Position numbers and translations under genes: made by a program
Source: Acanthopleura granulata
Taxonomy: Eukaryota; Mollusca; Polyplacophora; Chitonida; Chitonidae
Direction of reading: 5' to 3'
DNA length: 64,000 nucleotides
Assembly: GCA_016165875.1 (NCBI GenBank)
Contig: JABBOT010000082.1
Location: 6,065,168 to 6,129,167, forward strand
Notes under the pieces: model-generated
The model's input: only the letters and a program-made list of their open reading frames with translations
What the model was told of the DNA's origin: nothing
The model's database searches: none
Part shown: one piece after another, positions 48,485-59,100 of the stretch
Position numbering within the stretch: the stretch's first letter is position 1
Layout: each line of letters starts with the position of its first letter

Positions 48485-48733
48485 TTGAGGGGGATAGCGC
48501 ACTAGTCCAGCATAGCGACCCATGCACCTCGCACCAATGCGGTCGTTGTGAGTTCAGGCCTGGCTCGTGTTGGCTTCCTCTATGTGGGAAGGTCAACAAG
48601 CAAACCTATGAATAGTTTCCCCCAGGCTCTGTCCGGTTTCCTCTCACCATAATGCTGGCCGTTGTCGTTAGAGTGAATTACACTGTACTCTTGAGTACGG
48701 CTTAAAACATCAATCAAATAAGTCAGATAAATA
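48485..48733 (+). mobile_element. Diverged SINE
   Basis: Contains GGATAGCGCACTAG, ACCAATGCGGTCGTTGTGAG, CACCATAATGCTGGCC and ACTCTTGAGTACGGC, with several small deletions and no clear target-site duplication. In ARRDC intron 2. Confidence 0.75.
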
Positions 48734-49029
48734 ATTTCCTGACGACCTTCATTTGAATGAAATGTCCTCCTCAGTGCGGTGTTAATTCCCAAGCAAATAA
48801 GTAAATATAATACTGCTTAGGCCTGAGTTTGGTAGTTGTATGAACATATAATGAGTGGCAAGAAAATGTAACATTGACAAGTCCTAATTCTTTTCCCAGG
48901 CACACAGTATTAATTATGACCATAATGACATAAATCATGTCAGATTTTGGATGTATTACTTTAGTCCATATAGCAGCCTGGCTAAAACCATAAGGATATT
49001 CAGCCATTTTCTTTTGATTGCCCTTCCAG

Positions 49030-49244
49030 TTGATGGTTCTGAGCATCTTCGTCGAGGCTAGCACCGGTTTGACTTTCAGTTTCAGTTGCCGCCCACGCTA
49101 CCAGGCACTTTATAAGGTGAATTTGGATGTGTCAGATATTACGCCAAATGCAGAATAGATAGACCTTGGAAGTTTGACCATTGTGTGAAGGAGGCGTTTA
49201 GTATGCTGGCAATCCTGGATCTTAATTCTGAACTGGGGGCAGAT
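49030..49244 (+). pseudogene. ARRDC exon 3, with in-frame TAG and TAA
   Basis: Acceptor CCCTTCCAG, donor GAT|GTAAGT. TAG at 49059-49061 precedes HRFDFQFQLPPTLPGTL. TAA at 49113-49115 precedes GEFGCVRYYAKCRIDRPWKF. The family has a strongly conserved Glu at the second stop (the FEG motif). Confidence 0.7.
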
Positions 49245-49619
49245 GTAAGTCAAATGCATGCAGTTCATTCCAGAAGAAAATGCATTTTTACACTTTGCAT
49301 TTGGAGAAAAGCCGTCCTATAATACTGTGCCTGTTTAATGTTTTTCTACTTCATTGAAATTTCTCAGACCTGTGTAGATATGTATGAAACACGTTTTTTT
49401 AGGAAATAGGTTATGTGATTGGTGAAGGTTTGAACTGCAGAGCTTCTGGTTAATATACCAATGTCTAGTATCTCGTCTATAATTCCAGCCTACCAAGAAG
49501 TGCTGAAATTCTGTTGACGTTCATTGAAAACAACAGAGCCGTAGTCATGAGAGGAGAATTAACTTCTGTCATCTCTGTCATGATCATTTTCTTTTATGGA
49601 ATCAGTACTTTTCAGTGCA

Positions 49620-49850
49620 TAATGACCCAGGAACCGCTCACCAGTGCGGACACTGTGAGTTCAAGTCCAGCTCATGGTGGTTTCCGCTTTGGCCATACGT
49701 GAGAAGGTCTGCCAGCAACCTGCAGATGATTGTGGGTTTCCCCCTGGTTCCACCCAGTTTCCTGCCACCATAATGCTGGCCTCCGTCATATAAGTGAAAT
49801 ATTATTGAGGATGCCATGAAGCACCAATCAAATAAATAAATAAATAAATA
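49620..49850 (+). mobile_element. SINE, 5'-truncated
   Basis: Starts at AATGACCCAGGA and keeps box B, the central block and a long (AAAT)n tail. In ARRDC intron 3. Confidence 0.8.
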
Positions 49851-50073
49851 CTTCCGGTATCGGACAGTCTTTGTAGCATTATTGATGTTTTTTGTGATTG
49901 TTTTGGCATAGTTAAAAGAGCTGAGCAGTTTCAACAGCCAATGCAGACCATTCCTGGAGAAGCACATCAGTACTGGTTATTGGCAATAGCAGAACTCTGG
50001 TGAAGTTTTGCCCTACGATTGCAAGAAGATAAATTTCAGACAATATCGTGCAAGCCATAAAAATCTGTGGACA

Positions 50074-50671
50074 TTAAAGGTGAAGAAAACATAAAAATGA
50101 CACAGATCAGATGAAAGAGTGTGAGAAGTTAGTTGTAAATGTGGTCTTCAATATTTTTTTCTATTTTTATTTAAGGGGGAAAAAGACACTTGAAAATAAT
50201 TTTTGTATGGTGGTATTTGGGACCGCCTTTCAGTATATAGTCTTTGTGTAATAATGTTATAAATGAGGATACAACACATGTTTAAAAAGTATTTTTGCAC
50301 TAGAATTTGTCCCTTTCAGCTCATAATTGTGTTCAGCCTGGTTTTTGATCATATTTATGTTTTTAACACGTCCATAAATATTATCACAATTCAGGGTATA
50401 TGCATATGTTTGGATATAAATGACAAATTTATATTCAAATAAACTTTTTAGACATACATTGCATCTATATTTAGAACATTGTGCAATGACGATAAATGCC
50501 AAAAGTTGGTCCCAAATACCCACCATACAAAAGTATTTTCAAATTTTCTGTTTCTCCTCAAAAAAAATAAATAAATAAATAAAAAAATATTAAAGACCAT
50601 ATTTGTAAATAATGTTTGACATGCTTTCATCATATTTTGGCACCATTTTTAGGTTTTCTTCCCCTTTAAAG
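50074..50671. mobile_element. Foldback element with arms of about 150 bp
   Basis: The left arm 50074-50225 and right arm 50505-50671 are reverse complements over most of their length. The outer ends TTAAAGGTGAAGAAAAC and GTTTTCTTCCCCTTTAAAG pair, as do the inner ends TTTTGTATGGTGGTATTTGG and CCAAATACCCACCATACAAA. The loop is about 280 bp with no transposase frame. Ends 82 bp before ARRDC exon 4. Confidence 0.8.
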
Positions 50672-50753
50672 GATTCATGTCTTTGTGTTAGCTGACACCT
50701 CATTCCTAAAATTATGCACAGTGCTTGAATGCTTGGTTGATGTACACTCGCAG

Positions 50754-50936
50754 ATGCCACAGAACCTGGAAAACTCAGAGAAAGCGTACAACTGCTCTTG
50801 TTTGGAGGATGGTGCAGCAAAATTAACTGTAGACCTGCCCCGAACAGGATACGTGCCGGGTGAGTCCATCCCCGCCATGGTACAAGTGGCCAACAGTGTG
50901 CCGGAGATCCTCACCTTGACCGTGGAACTTATACAG
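50754..50936 (+). CDS. ARRDC exon 4 (start of C-arrestin domain)
   Basis: Acceptor ACTCGCAG, donor CAG|GTGAAG, 61 codons, phase 0 at both ends, no stops. Contains KLTVDLPRTGYVPGESIPAM, the typical opening of the arrestin C domain. Confidence 0.7.
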
Positions 50937-50984
50937 GTGAAGTACCTTACCTAAGAAGAGAAGAGGCATATATATGAGGCTTCT

Positions 50985-51165
50985 GGGTGAGACCAGTTTC
51001 ATGAAGCATACTTAGTGATAAGTGGCCCTTAGTTAAGTGTACTTAACATACATGTATGTATGTATGTTAAGTGGGCATGTATGTATAACATACGTTGCCA
51101 TGGTACATGTAGTTAAAAGCGTACTTAGCAAAGTGTGCTTCTTGAAATTGGGCTTTGATTCCAAA
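50985..51165. mobile_element. MITE of the GGCCC-TTTCATGAAGC family, copy 2
   Basis: The left end CCAGTTTCATGAAGCATACT is mirrored by the right end GTGTGCTTCTTGAAATTGGG. The centre is an expanded TGTATGTATGT palindrome. Confidence 0.6.
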
Positions 51166-52174
51166 CTTTAAATGTGGTATTGGAAAGGTGCATAAAAAAT
51201 GTTCCAAAATGCAAATCAAAATGCTGCTGCCTGGGAGCCATTCAGATTACTAGTGAAATTTGTATGAAGAGCAAGCGTTTTAAGGGTAAACCTTCAGATT
51301 TATGTTTAAATGACTTGTTAGATTTAACAAATCTTATTATTAGTATCAGTTCTCAGCAGTTGGGAGCCCCAAACACTCTATGGGTCCACATGTTCAGTGG
51401 CTGTGCATATGGCTGTGATTATTTACCCACAGCCACAGGGATGCTCTGGCCAGTACTGTGACCTACTGCGTTAGGTAAATATGACTAACAAATTTGTCTG
51501 TGGCATCTGACTGCTTTGTATAGTACTTTTGTAAACATGTAGACTGTATCAAATCAAAATGTAGCAGCTGGAAATATGAACGGCACGAACTCAATGATAA
51601 CTGAACTAAACATTCAATACATTTTACAAATATCTCTTAATTATGTACCAAGCAGTAATTTATTTTGGCCACCCAGATGGCAGCAGAGTCTCTTCTCAAG
51701 CCAGATCTCAGTACTCTTCTACCATTTTTGGTTGGTGGGTCTGGTTATCTGTCCTGGATTAAGAAACAGATAGTGGCATAGTTCCTTCTCATGACACACA
51801 CAGATATGCTGTATTCATTTGTGGTTCCAGTGTCTAGCAGTTTCTCCCAGATCGAGGTAAGATTTATCCAGTTGTGATCCCCAAGTCTGTCTGTCTGTCC
51901 GACATAGTGGTGCAGTTCCTTCTTATGCCAGATCTGATTACAGATTATCCATTTTTGGTTCCTGAGTCTGGCTGCAATTTGTTGTCTTGTTCTGGATGGA
52001 GGTATGGTTCATTCATTTTTGGCTCCTGAATCTCGCTGTTTCTCCCAGACAGTGGTAAAATTCATCTTGCGGGGGCTGATCTAGGTATTGTTCATCCACT
52101 CGTGGTCCCTGCATTTGGCTGTCGATGAAAAAAAGTGTTCGATCCTCTACCCCTGGTCCAAGACCAGCCTATGC
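51166..52174. other. ARRDC intron region where an exon is missing
   Basis: Read for the missing C-arrestin segment (expected IPP.PPS-like and C.II.V.Y-like motifs) in plus frames; none seen. Several decayed direct repeats of a CCTGAGTCTGGCTGC...TTTCTCCCAGA type lie at about 51690-52070. Confidence 0.45.
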
Positions 52175-52758
52175 TTACTGTCCTGTACTGCCTGGCCCCT
52201 CCCTGTACCGTCCTGTACCACCTGGCCCCTCTCAGTACTGTCCTGTACTGCCAGGCACCTCTCAGTACCATCCTGCACTGCCCAGCTCCACCCAGTATGG
52301 TCCTGTACCGCCCTGCCTCTCTCAGTACCATCCTGCACTGCCCAGCTCCACCCAGTACCGTCCTGTACTGCTCTGTACCATCCTGCCCCTCTCAGTACCA
52401 TCCTGCACTGCCCAGCTCCACTAAGTACCGTCCTGTACTGCTCTGTACCATCCTGCCACTCTCAGTACTATCCTGCACTGCCCAGCTCCACCCAGTACCG
52501 TCCTGTACTGCTCTGTACCGTCCTGCCCCTCTCAGTACCATCCTGCACTGCCCAGCTCCACCCAGTACTGTCCTGTACTGCTCTGTACCGTCCTGCCTCT
52601 CTCAGTACCATCCTGCACTGCCCAGCTCCACCCAGTACCGTCCTGTACTGCTCTGTACCATCCTGCCCCTCTCAGTACCATCCTGCACTGCCCAGCTCCA
52701 CTAAGTACCGTCCTGTACTGCTCTGTACCGTCCTGCCACTCTCAGTACCGTCCAGCAG
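52175..52758. repeat. Higher-order minisatellite: 70-bp unit made of 10-bp subunits
   Basis: CCCAGCTCCA recurs at 52281, 52341, 52411, 52481, 52551, 52621 and 52691, so after one 60-bp step the period is exactly 70. Each unit consists of 10-bp pieces such as TCCTGTACTG, CTCTGTACCA, TCCTGCCCCT and CTCAGTACCA. Since 70 is not a multiple of 3 and the units lack stops, several frames are open here (the longest 230 codons). These are not genes. Confidence 0.92.
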
Positions 52759-52817
52759 TGGTAGCTGGATGTGTAGATAATTTATCAAACTTACTTACCT
52801 GACCTAATCAACTCCAG

Positions 52818-53028
52818 GTGAAAGCTACCACAGGTTGGTTTGAAGTGAAATGTAAAGGCCCAGTCATCATAGGAACTACCCCTATTCGATCATTTGTGGA
52901 TGCTTACAGAACTCCACCTCTGCCAAATTTAGATGGCATTTTGCTGGAGCCCAGTGCTCCCCAGGAGCCATCGCAGGCAGAGGGGTACTGTCCACAGCCT
53001 CCTCCCAGAGCTGCAGGGTTTGAAATGC
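52818..53028 (+). CDS. ARRDC exon 5 (end of C-arrestin domain)
   Basis: Acceptor AACTCCAG, donor ATGC|GTAAGT. Encodes VKCKGPVIIGTTPI followed by a Pro-rich tail. It does not continue directly from exon 4: the segment between them in the fold has no exon. Confidence 0.65.
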
Positions 53029-53333
53029 GTAAGTACACTGTCGTATAGCCTGAATTTTTTTCCTGCATCAATACTTTGTTAGTGTCCATGTCATGAGGTA
53101 TAACCTAAACCTTAAAGGGCAACACATTTTGGTGGAAAAATGGCGTTCACATGTAGTGTGACCCCAATAAACGCAAATACTCCATACTACTGACTGTAAA
53201 TACCATTGCAAAACGATAGGAAACTGGTCTCTCAGATCGGAATTTTGCTCACAAAAAAATTAAATATATTGTGATACCTAAAAATAAGGGCTGCAAGAGC
53301 ATTCCTTTTGTGATAGTACATATATGTAAGTAT

Positions 53334-53590
53334 CCCCACCGAGTGATTAGCTGCTAGTTGAGCACAGTGACCCAGGAGCCTCTCACCAATGCAGCAACTG
53401 CGAGTTCAAATCCAGCTTAAACTGGCTTTCTCTCCGGCCATATATAAACACATGGGAACCTGTGGGTGATGGTGGGTTCCTCAGGCCATCCTCTGCCCGG
53501 TTTACTGCTGCCACAGTGCTGGCCGCCGTCATATAAGTGAAATTTTCGTGAATACACCTTGAATCTCCAATGTAATAAATAAATCAGTTA
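53334..53590 (+). mobile_element. SINE abutting the last ARRDC exon
   Basis: GAGCACAGTGACCCAGGAGC, ACCAATGCAGCAACTGCGAG and CACAGTGCTGGCCGCCGTCA, then a decayed AATAAATAAATC tail that runs to about 35 bp before the last exon. Confidence 0.82.
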
Positions 53591-53623
53591 ATGAATCAAA
53601 CAAATCATTCAAACATCCTATTA

Positions 53624-53737
53624 TATGAGTGTGTGTTTGGAGCCACAAACATTCGGGACACTGATGACACGGACTACTCCTTTGGCTCCACAACTTATGC
53701 CCCCAAATACACCTACTACAAGTGGACTAAAATGTGA
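53624..53737 (+). pseudogene. ARRDC last exon, acceptor damaged
   Basis: Reads YECVFGATNIRDTDDTDYSF, the usual C-terminal ARRDC motif, and ends at TGA 53735-53737. The only nearby AG (53628-53629) joins out of phase with the exon 5 donor and has no pyrimidine tract. SINE-derived A-rich sequence lies directly upstream. Confidence 0.6.
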
Positions 53738-54590
53738 CAGGAGTTACTGGCCTTTGTACAAAATGGGCTTGTTTTTAAAAGCAGTGTTTTTAATACACTG
53801 ACTTGTTCAGTTACAGACAATATCTTGATGTACGGTTTATATTTTATGCTTTTGTATGTTTATTTACAACACTTGTTTTCTTTTTTGAAATGTGTCATTT
53901 GATAAGGATGTAACAGTCAACCTGAGGGCAGCCGTACTGTTGTAAGTATGTGGGAAAAATGCCTAGGTATTTACAATTAAACACCTCTGTGTCCATTTCT
54001 GAAAACTGTGCATAAATGTATGGTGTAGTATGACATGATGATGTCATTTATAGAAGGAAATGTGTATAATTTAGCATTTAGAGGCCCTGTCTTATTCTCC
54101 AGTGTGAGAGTATAAGGGGCTGACAAGTGAATGTTGTGTGAAATGGATGCAAATCATTGTGGGCCTTGTGCAGTCTGTGGTCAGTTTATGTTATAGTAAG
54201 TTTGGTACTGTTTTGTACGTAGTGTTATGGCAGTTGTCTTCAAAATGGCGTTTCTTTACAGCAACACAGTAAATCTGTGAGTATTGGATCAAGAGGTACA
54301 AAGACATACGAGTTAAAAAAGACAGAAATTATCCTGAAAGAAAAGCCAAACCTCAAACGCCCAGAATCCTATATGTATAGACTATGTTTACCTAGATACC
54401 TTAGGTTATCTTTCGTAACAAAAAAACAATTATTACCCAATTATGGTAGGTGCAATAGCTGCACCTTTGCTCCTACAGCTAGGCGTTTACCTCAGTATTT
54501 CAACAACCTTTGCTGAAGAGCTGCTCCAATTCTGATAGTCATTGTCTAATGATGTATTACTAATGGTGAAATTTTCTATGTGTTTGATTA
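53738..54590. other. 3' flank of the ARRDC locus
   Basis: No further gene supported. A 79-codon frame at 54277-54516 shows no domain. Confidence 0.4.
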
Positions 54591-54844
54591 TATGTTGAAG
54601 CAGTCTTGACATATTGCCTCTTGGTCCACAAGAACAAGGTGTGCGTATAGCATTGTAGTCCTTCGGAACAAATGATCATGTATGGTGTCTTTGGCATAAT
54701 GCTCCAATGGCGGCAGCACTCTGGCGGCATGGACTCGCCCTGCCGCAAGAAGACACACTATGTGATCACTCCAGAAGAGCACCTCGTCGTCATATGACTG
54801 AAACATCGTTAAGTACGACGATAAACAAAAAGCACTCACTCACT
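54591..54844 (+). mobile_element. SINE-like element, third family
   Basis: Ends ATGACTGAAACATCGTTAAG, TACGACGATAAAC, then (CACT)n. This type of 3' end (AAAT(T/C)GTTGAGTACGACGTTAAAC followed by CACTCACTCA) is common in mollusc genomes as I recall it. The 5' boundary is uncertain. Confidence 0.5.
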
Positions 54845-56914
54845 CTAAAAGTTCATTAACATGAGATAATGAGGGCCAACCTCAGATACTTCTCAACAAG
54901 TTCGAAAACTTTGAATAATTAAGAAAATATACCCATGGTATATCTACAAGTTTGCAAGGTTTAAAAGGGGGGAAAATAGATCATTTATTGTGGGTACACC
55001 TTATAAATTTTGAGCTGTTTTGAATAAGTAATAAAATATATCGGGTACAGCTGAACTACTAAGAGATAAGATTTAAACATTTTACTTCACACAAGATAAA
55101 ATGTATAGGCCCAAATCATTCATTCAGCTTCATCCTAATGGCATAGAAAAGGTCTATAGCAGTAATTTCTCAACAAGTCTCCAATGTCTTATGTATGAAT
55201 GTATAACATTGTGCTGTACATGTTGTAAATCACTCAAACTGAGGTTTCCAAAGAATGAAAATAACCTGCATTGTGACATGGCGTCAGTAGCACAGTGCAC
55301 ATTATGCAATGTTTATGTGCATCTAAAAGCTATTTCCCTTTTCTGTAGCAGAAGCTTTGCCGCCAGACACATTTGGTTGACGTCCTCGCCTAGTTTTAAG
55401 TTTAATCCCGTTATTGCCCATTAAATCGATGTAATATTTGTAAGGAATGTAGTACAAAATAACCTTTGCAACGATGGAATCATGCGCATAGATTTCTGAA
55501 CAAGTTAACGAAGTATCTCCGAGATAAAGTATCAGCACGTGGCTAGGCCACGAAATATGAACATATAATCGTGCAAAAAGTAGCCTGTACGTTGTGCTAT
55601 TCGTTGTGCAGGATGAATAGCAAATGTTAGAATGTTAACTGGAAAGTTGTTAGATTCATACGTGACATTCTAGTTGATTGAGTAAGTGATAAACTGTATA
55701 TAAACGTTTTACGGATTTAAAGTTACTAGGTGTAACGTGTCGCATGTGCTTTTATATTAAAGCGTTTTCTGATTACATTCTTGTAATAATGCGCTGTTAT
55801 ACTGATGTTTGGCGCCATAATATGCTAGGATAAGGTAAAGTGGGGGTGCATTTGCTGTGAAATGCGCAGTAATTAAGTTCATGCAGTTTCTAGTTGTACA
55901 CGGTATAAGTATTTCTCGGTACACTCTAAGAAACGTGTTCACATTCAAATATTTATTTCTAGTGTTTACTTTCTAAACACTTTTATTTTGTGTTACGGTT
56001 ACAGTATGAAAGGTGGCCTTTCTCCTGCTACATGCCATAACAGGATGAGCTCTATTGTGACCCTGAGACACCTTAAGGTAATTTTGTGAACATTTGTAAT
56101 CCTGGGAATGACCATTGTAACCACATTATACGGTGGTAATGTGCTGCATTAAGGAGGTTGCATGTTGTGTTTTGTTTCGCATAATTAGTATTTGTCGTTA
56201 CAATTCGAAAAGTTGTTGTTGCAGTATTACATTTAAATAATGCCAACTTGACGATGGTTACGTTTAAACACTACTGTAATTAACTTACATGTGTTTAACG
56301 AATTGGTTACCAGCTTGATAGACATTTCGAAGTTCGATTGAACATAAAGTTATATTGTAATGTCTCATACATTGCATTTAAGTAGCCTATATTTGATGTT
56401 ATGCGCTGCTATGTATATCCATGACAACAGTACTTACCATGTAGTTGTCAGGTTATATTGTGATACATACTCACCTTGGAACCTCATAATGTTAATTGCA
56501 TATGTGCAACTGATAATTGATTGTAGTACTTGAATATGTACAGTGACTACCGTTGGTAGGGTTATTGTGTTTACAATAATGATAGTCGTACAGTTTTGTG
56601 ATTGTCATTACAGGGTCTTCTCCCCTTGCTGGGTAGCCGCACCACACCAGACATGTTTGATGCGTGATCGTCAATAAAGTATTCAAAGGGCAGTGCACTT
56701 TGTGTCGACTCTATCCTTCGGGCCCAACCCGCCCTCAGCAGTATGTTGGTTATTAGAGATTATACTTTCTGGAAATAGCACAGATCCCAGTGCTGAATAT
56801 TGGGCGAGAGGAGTCGTGTCAGCCAATTTTCAGCACAAAATCCTGTGAAATGACCATAAAGTGTAATTTCTAATAGCCATGACATTGGTAGATGTCATTT
56901 AGGAAGTGAAACAA
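54845..56914. other. Intergenic, nothing recognised
   Basis: AT-rich, no domain-bearing frame; the longest (55101-55424, 107 codons) is not convincing. Confidence 0.4.
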
Positions 56915-57067
56915 TCTTCAGGCTGTACGTGATGGTCTGTCGAAAACATGCGGATGGTGGTGGGTTTCATCGGGGCTTGTCTGCTTTCCTCCCATCATAA
57001 AGCTGGCCACGTTCGTATAAGTGAATGTTCTTGAGTATGGCATCAGATTCCAATGAAATAAATAAAT
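56915..57067 (+). mobile_element. SINE, 5'-truncated, diverged
   Basis: CGGATGGTGGTGGGTTTC, CTCCCATCATAAAGCTGGCC and TTCTTGAGTATGGC landmarks plus an AAATAAATAAA tail. Confidence 0.75.
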
Positions 57068-58279
57068 TTTCCAATACTACATGTAACACAAGCAAATTGT
57101 GAGTTTGATTAAGCATTCAGGCTGCGTGAAAAGACTGTTAAATAATGAGAAAGGAGCTTCCACTCAAATTCACCAAGCTGTTTTGTGTGGCCATAGGCTG
57201 ACATGGCCAGAACCTGTGCCCAAACGGCTCAGTCACCTGAGGCTATATTTCTTGTATAGCTACCCCATTATAGACAGCCACTATCAGAGACATTTTACCC
57301 CTAGTGTGTTATAGGGTCCATCACAAACTTTCTGATGCCACAGTTCAAAATGTCATCAACTTGTAAAATCGCTTGTTTTACTGAATGTCCAGTCAGGCCG
57401 GTTTTGACTGTTATATGTGATATGTAACCATAAGGTTAATACATGGTAATTTAACTCAATAAAGACTGCGAAAGCAGTATACATGTATCCTGTAAGAGAA
57501 AAGTGGTACATAGCCAGCGACACCCAAATTCGCGAACCACTGCTATAAATAAAGCTTGGGCCTCTCACCTATTTTTTGGTTGGGCCAAATTTCAGTCAAC
57601 TTAATCCACACATCATTTATTGCAAGGGTCTGCAGACCCGATTAGACTTTGATCAGCATGCAATTACCCCATATGAAAATCAAATTTTGGTTTGTGTCTT
57701 CGTGATTAAAGAGGTTGGGGAGGTGTAGAAGGGTGTTTTAAGTAGGGGTCCTGGAAGTCCTGCGGCACACCTATTCTTTTCGTTCGGATTATTATTATTA
57801 GGGGTTCAAACCATTCAGACTTAAATCCCTATTGTATCTGTTTGGATTATTTGTTTTTATTATTATTATTCTCACCAAGCCTTTGACGTATTTCTAGAGA
57901 AAACCATTAGTCCGAAGTTTATTAAATTTTAACGTGTTTATTTGTATGACTTGAAGTTGTGCATAGTAGCTTTTGAGCAGATTTTCTCAAACTTGTTGAC
58001 CATTTTGAATTTTGCTGAAAACCTTAAGAAAGCTTCTCCCGAACGCCTGATGCGATTGAGCTGAAATTTAAACTGAAGTTGCATAAAGCCTAGGCTTGTT
58101 CAGGTTGAGAACGAGAACTTTCTTGGTCGAAAATTGTTCAAGTTCGCTTTTGGATAAATATGCCATTTGAGCCCAAATTTCGTTTTTTTCCAATAATTTC
58201 TACACTTCTTCAGATGTTGTTCGGCAATTAGTTCTGTCTGATTTGGACGCTGATTGCGAATGTGCAATTTTTGCAAAAC
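57068..58279. other. Intergenic, repeat-like
   Basis: Short (ATT)n tracts near 57786-57800 and 57858-57870 sit in sequence that reads like a dispersed repeat (GGGGTTCAAACCATTCAGAC), but with no second copy here to prove it. Confidence 0.35.
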
Positions 58280-58430
58280 AGGAAGTGACGTCATCAAAGC
58301 CGGAAGTGGGTATATACCATTAACCAATCAAGCTAGAAACGCAATCTTAAGGCCAAACATCATCTCATGGCAAGTAGACAACTTTTACATAGCCGGAAGT
58401 GACATCAGCAAACGGGAAGTAGTACATGCC
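58280..58430 (+). repeat. Paired GGAAGTGAC direct repeat
   Basis: CAGGAAGTGACGTCATCAAA (58280) and CCGGAAGTGACATCAGCAAA (58393) are each followed by a second (C)GGAAGT after a short gap; spacing 113 bp. Resembles clustered ETS and CRE sites but is probably a dispersed repeat. Confidence 0.4.
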
Positions 58431-59030
58431 AAAAATAATCGCCATTTTTTCATTTTTCAAAATAGAAAAACTTGTACAGCTAAAAAAGGCTCAACAGAAA
58501 TGCGTGAAACTTAGGAAGGTGGTATACTCGGAGATGTGCTCTTAGGAGTAAAGATTTGGATATCCTCAGTCACGTGACCTAGCGGCCATTTTGGGTTGAT
58601 CTTAAAAGAGTTATTTTCTTCAAAACCCAACCTCTGCTTGACTTGAAATTTATCACGCGTATCAACCGTACATATATACATACATAAATTGGTTTACAAT
58701 TACTCCATTTCATGGAATGATTGGCGCCAAGGCAATAGGGTGTGTTTCAGGGATTTAGGCTGCTCTAATCAACCATAGTCAATTCACAGAGAGCTATTTC
58801 CACAATGGTGTAGCCTAAAATATGTGGATCCTACATAAATAATTCCCCACAGCTTTGAAAACCAGCCTGTATTCCTCGGTGAACAGAGCACAGTCCTCAG
58901 GGTTGGGCCAATAATTCCCACGTCTTCAAGATCAGAAGATGCAGATGTCCAATATTGACCCCAGCACTGCAAAATATCCTGGGCACGAACATTGAAAGGC
59001 TGTGACTTTTTCTTGACATTATAGAGAGAA
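58431..59030. other. Host flank of the virus-like block
   Basis: No gene recognised. Minus-strand frames here show no known domain. Confidence 0.35.
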
Positions 59031-59100
59031 TCATAACGACAATAATGATAGTAGTGGTAGTAATAATAATAGTAATAATAATAATCAAATTAATACAAGT
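59031..59100. repeat. (AAT)n-rich low-complexity tract at the presumed junction
   Basis: AATAATAATAGTAATAATAA stretch. The open frame to its right runs through it as a run of Ile and Val, which is unlikely to be real protein. Confidence 0.7.

Larger units (their letters stand above)
41551..53737 (+). pseudogene. Arrestin-domain-containing (ARRDC/alpha-arrestin) gene, disrupted
   Basis: Exons in order: 41551-41668 (ATG, N-arrestin start), 48163-48285, 49030-49244, 50754-50936, 52818-53028, and a last exon near 53624-53737. The phases of exons 1-4 agree (1, 1, 0). Signatures include YTSGEVIAGQVLVHL, FDFQFQLPP, RPWKFDH, DLPRTGYVPGESI and GTTPI. Damage: TAG at 48207, TAG at 49059 and TAA at 49113, all in frame. 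No exon for the middle of the C-arrestin domain lies between 50937 and 52817, where a minisatellite sits. The last exon has no usable acceptor in the right phase, and a SINE ends just before it. Intact family members (350-450 residues) act as adaptors for receptor trafficking and NEDD4-type ubiquitin ligases. A working gene with assembly errors is less likely given the number of defects. Confidence 0.75.

Noticed and set aside
48207..49115. Alternative genetic code with TAR read as glutamate
   Set aside because: Other Glu codons in the same gene are GAA or GAG, and the 16-finger gene ends at TAA; pseudogene decay is simpler.
52088..52780. 230-codon plus-strand frame and overlapping frames on both strands
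   Set aside because: All are produced by the stop-free 70-bp minisatellite; no splice sites or domains.
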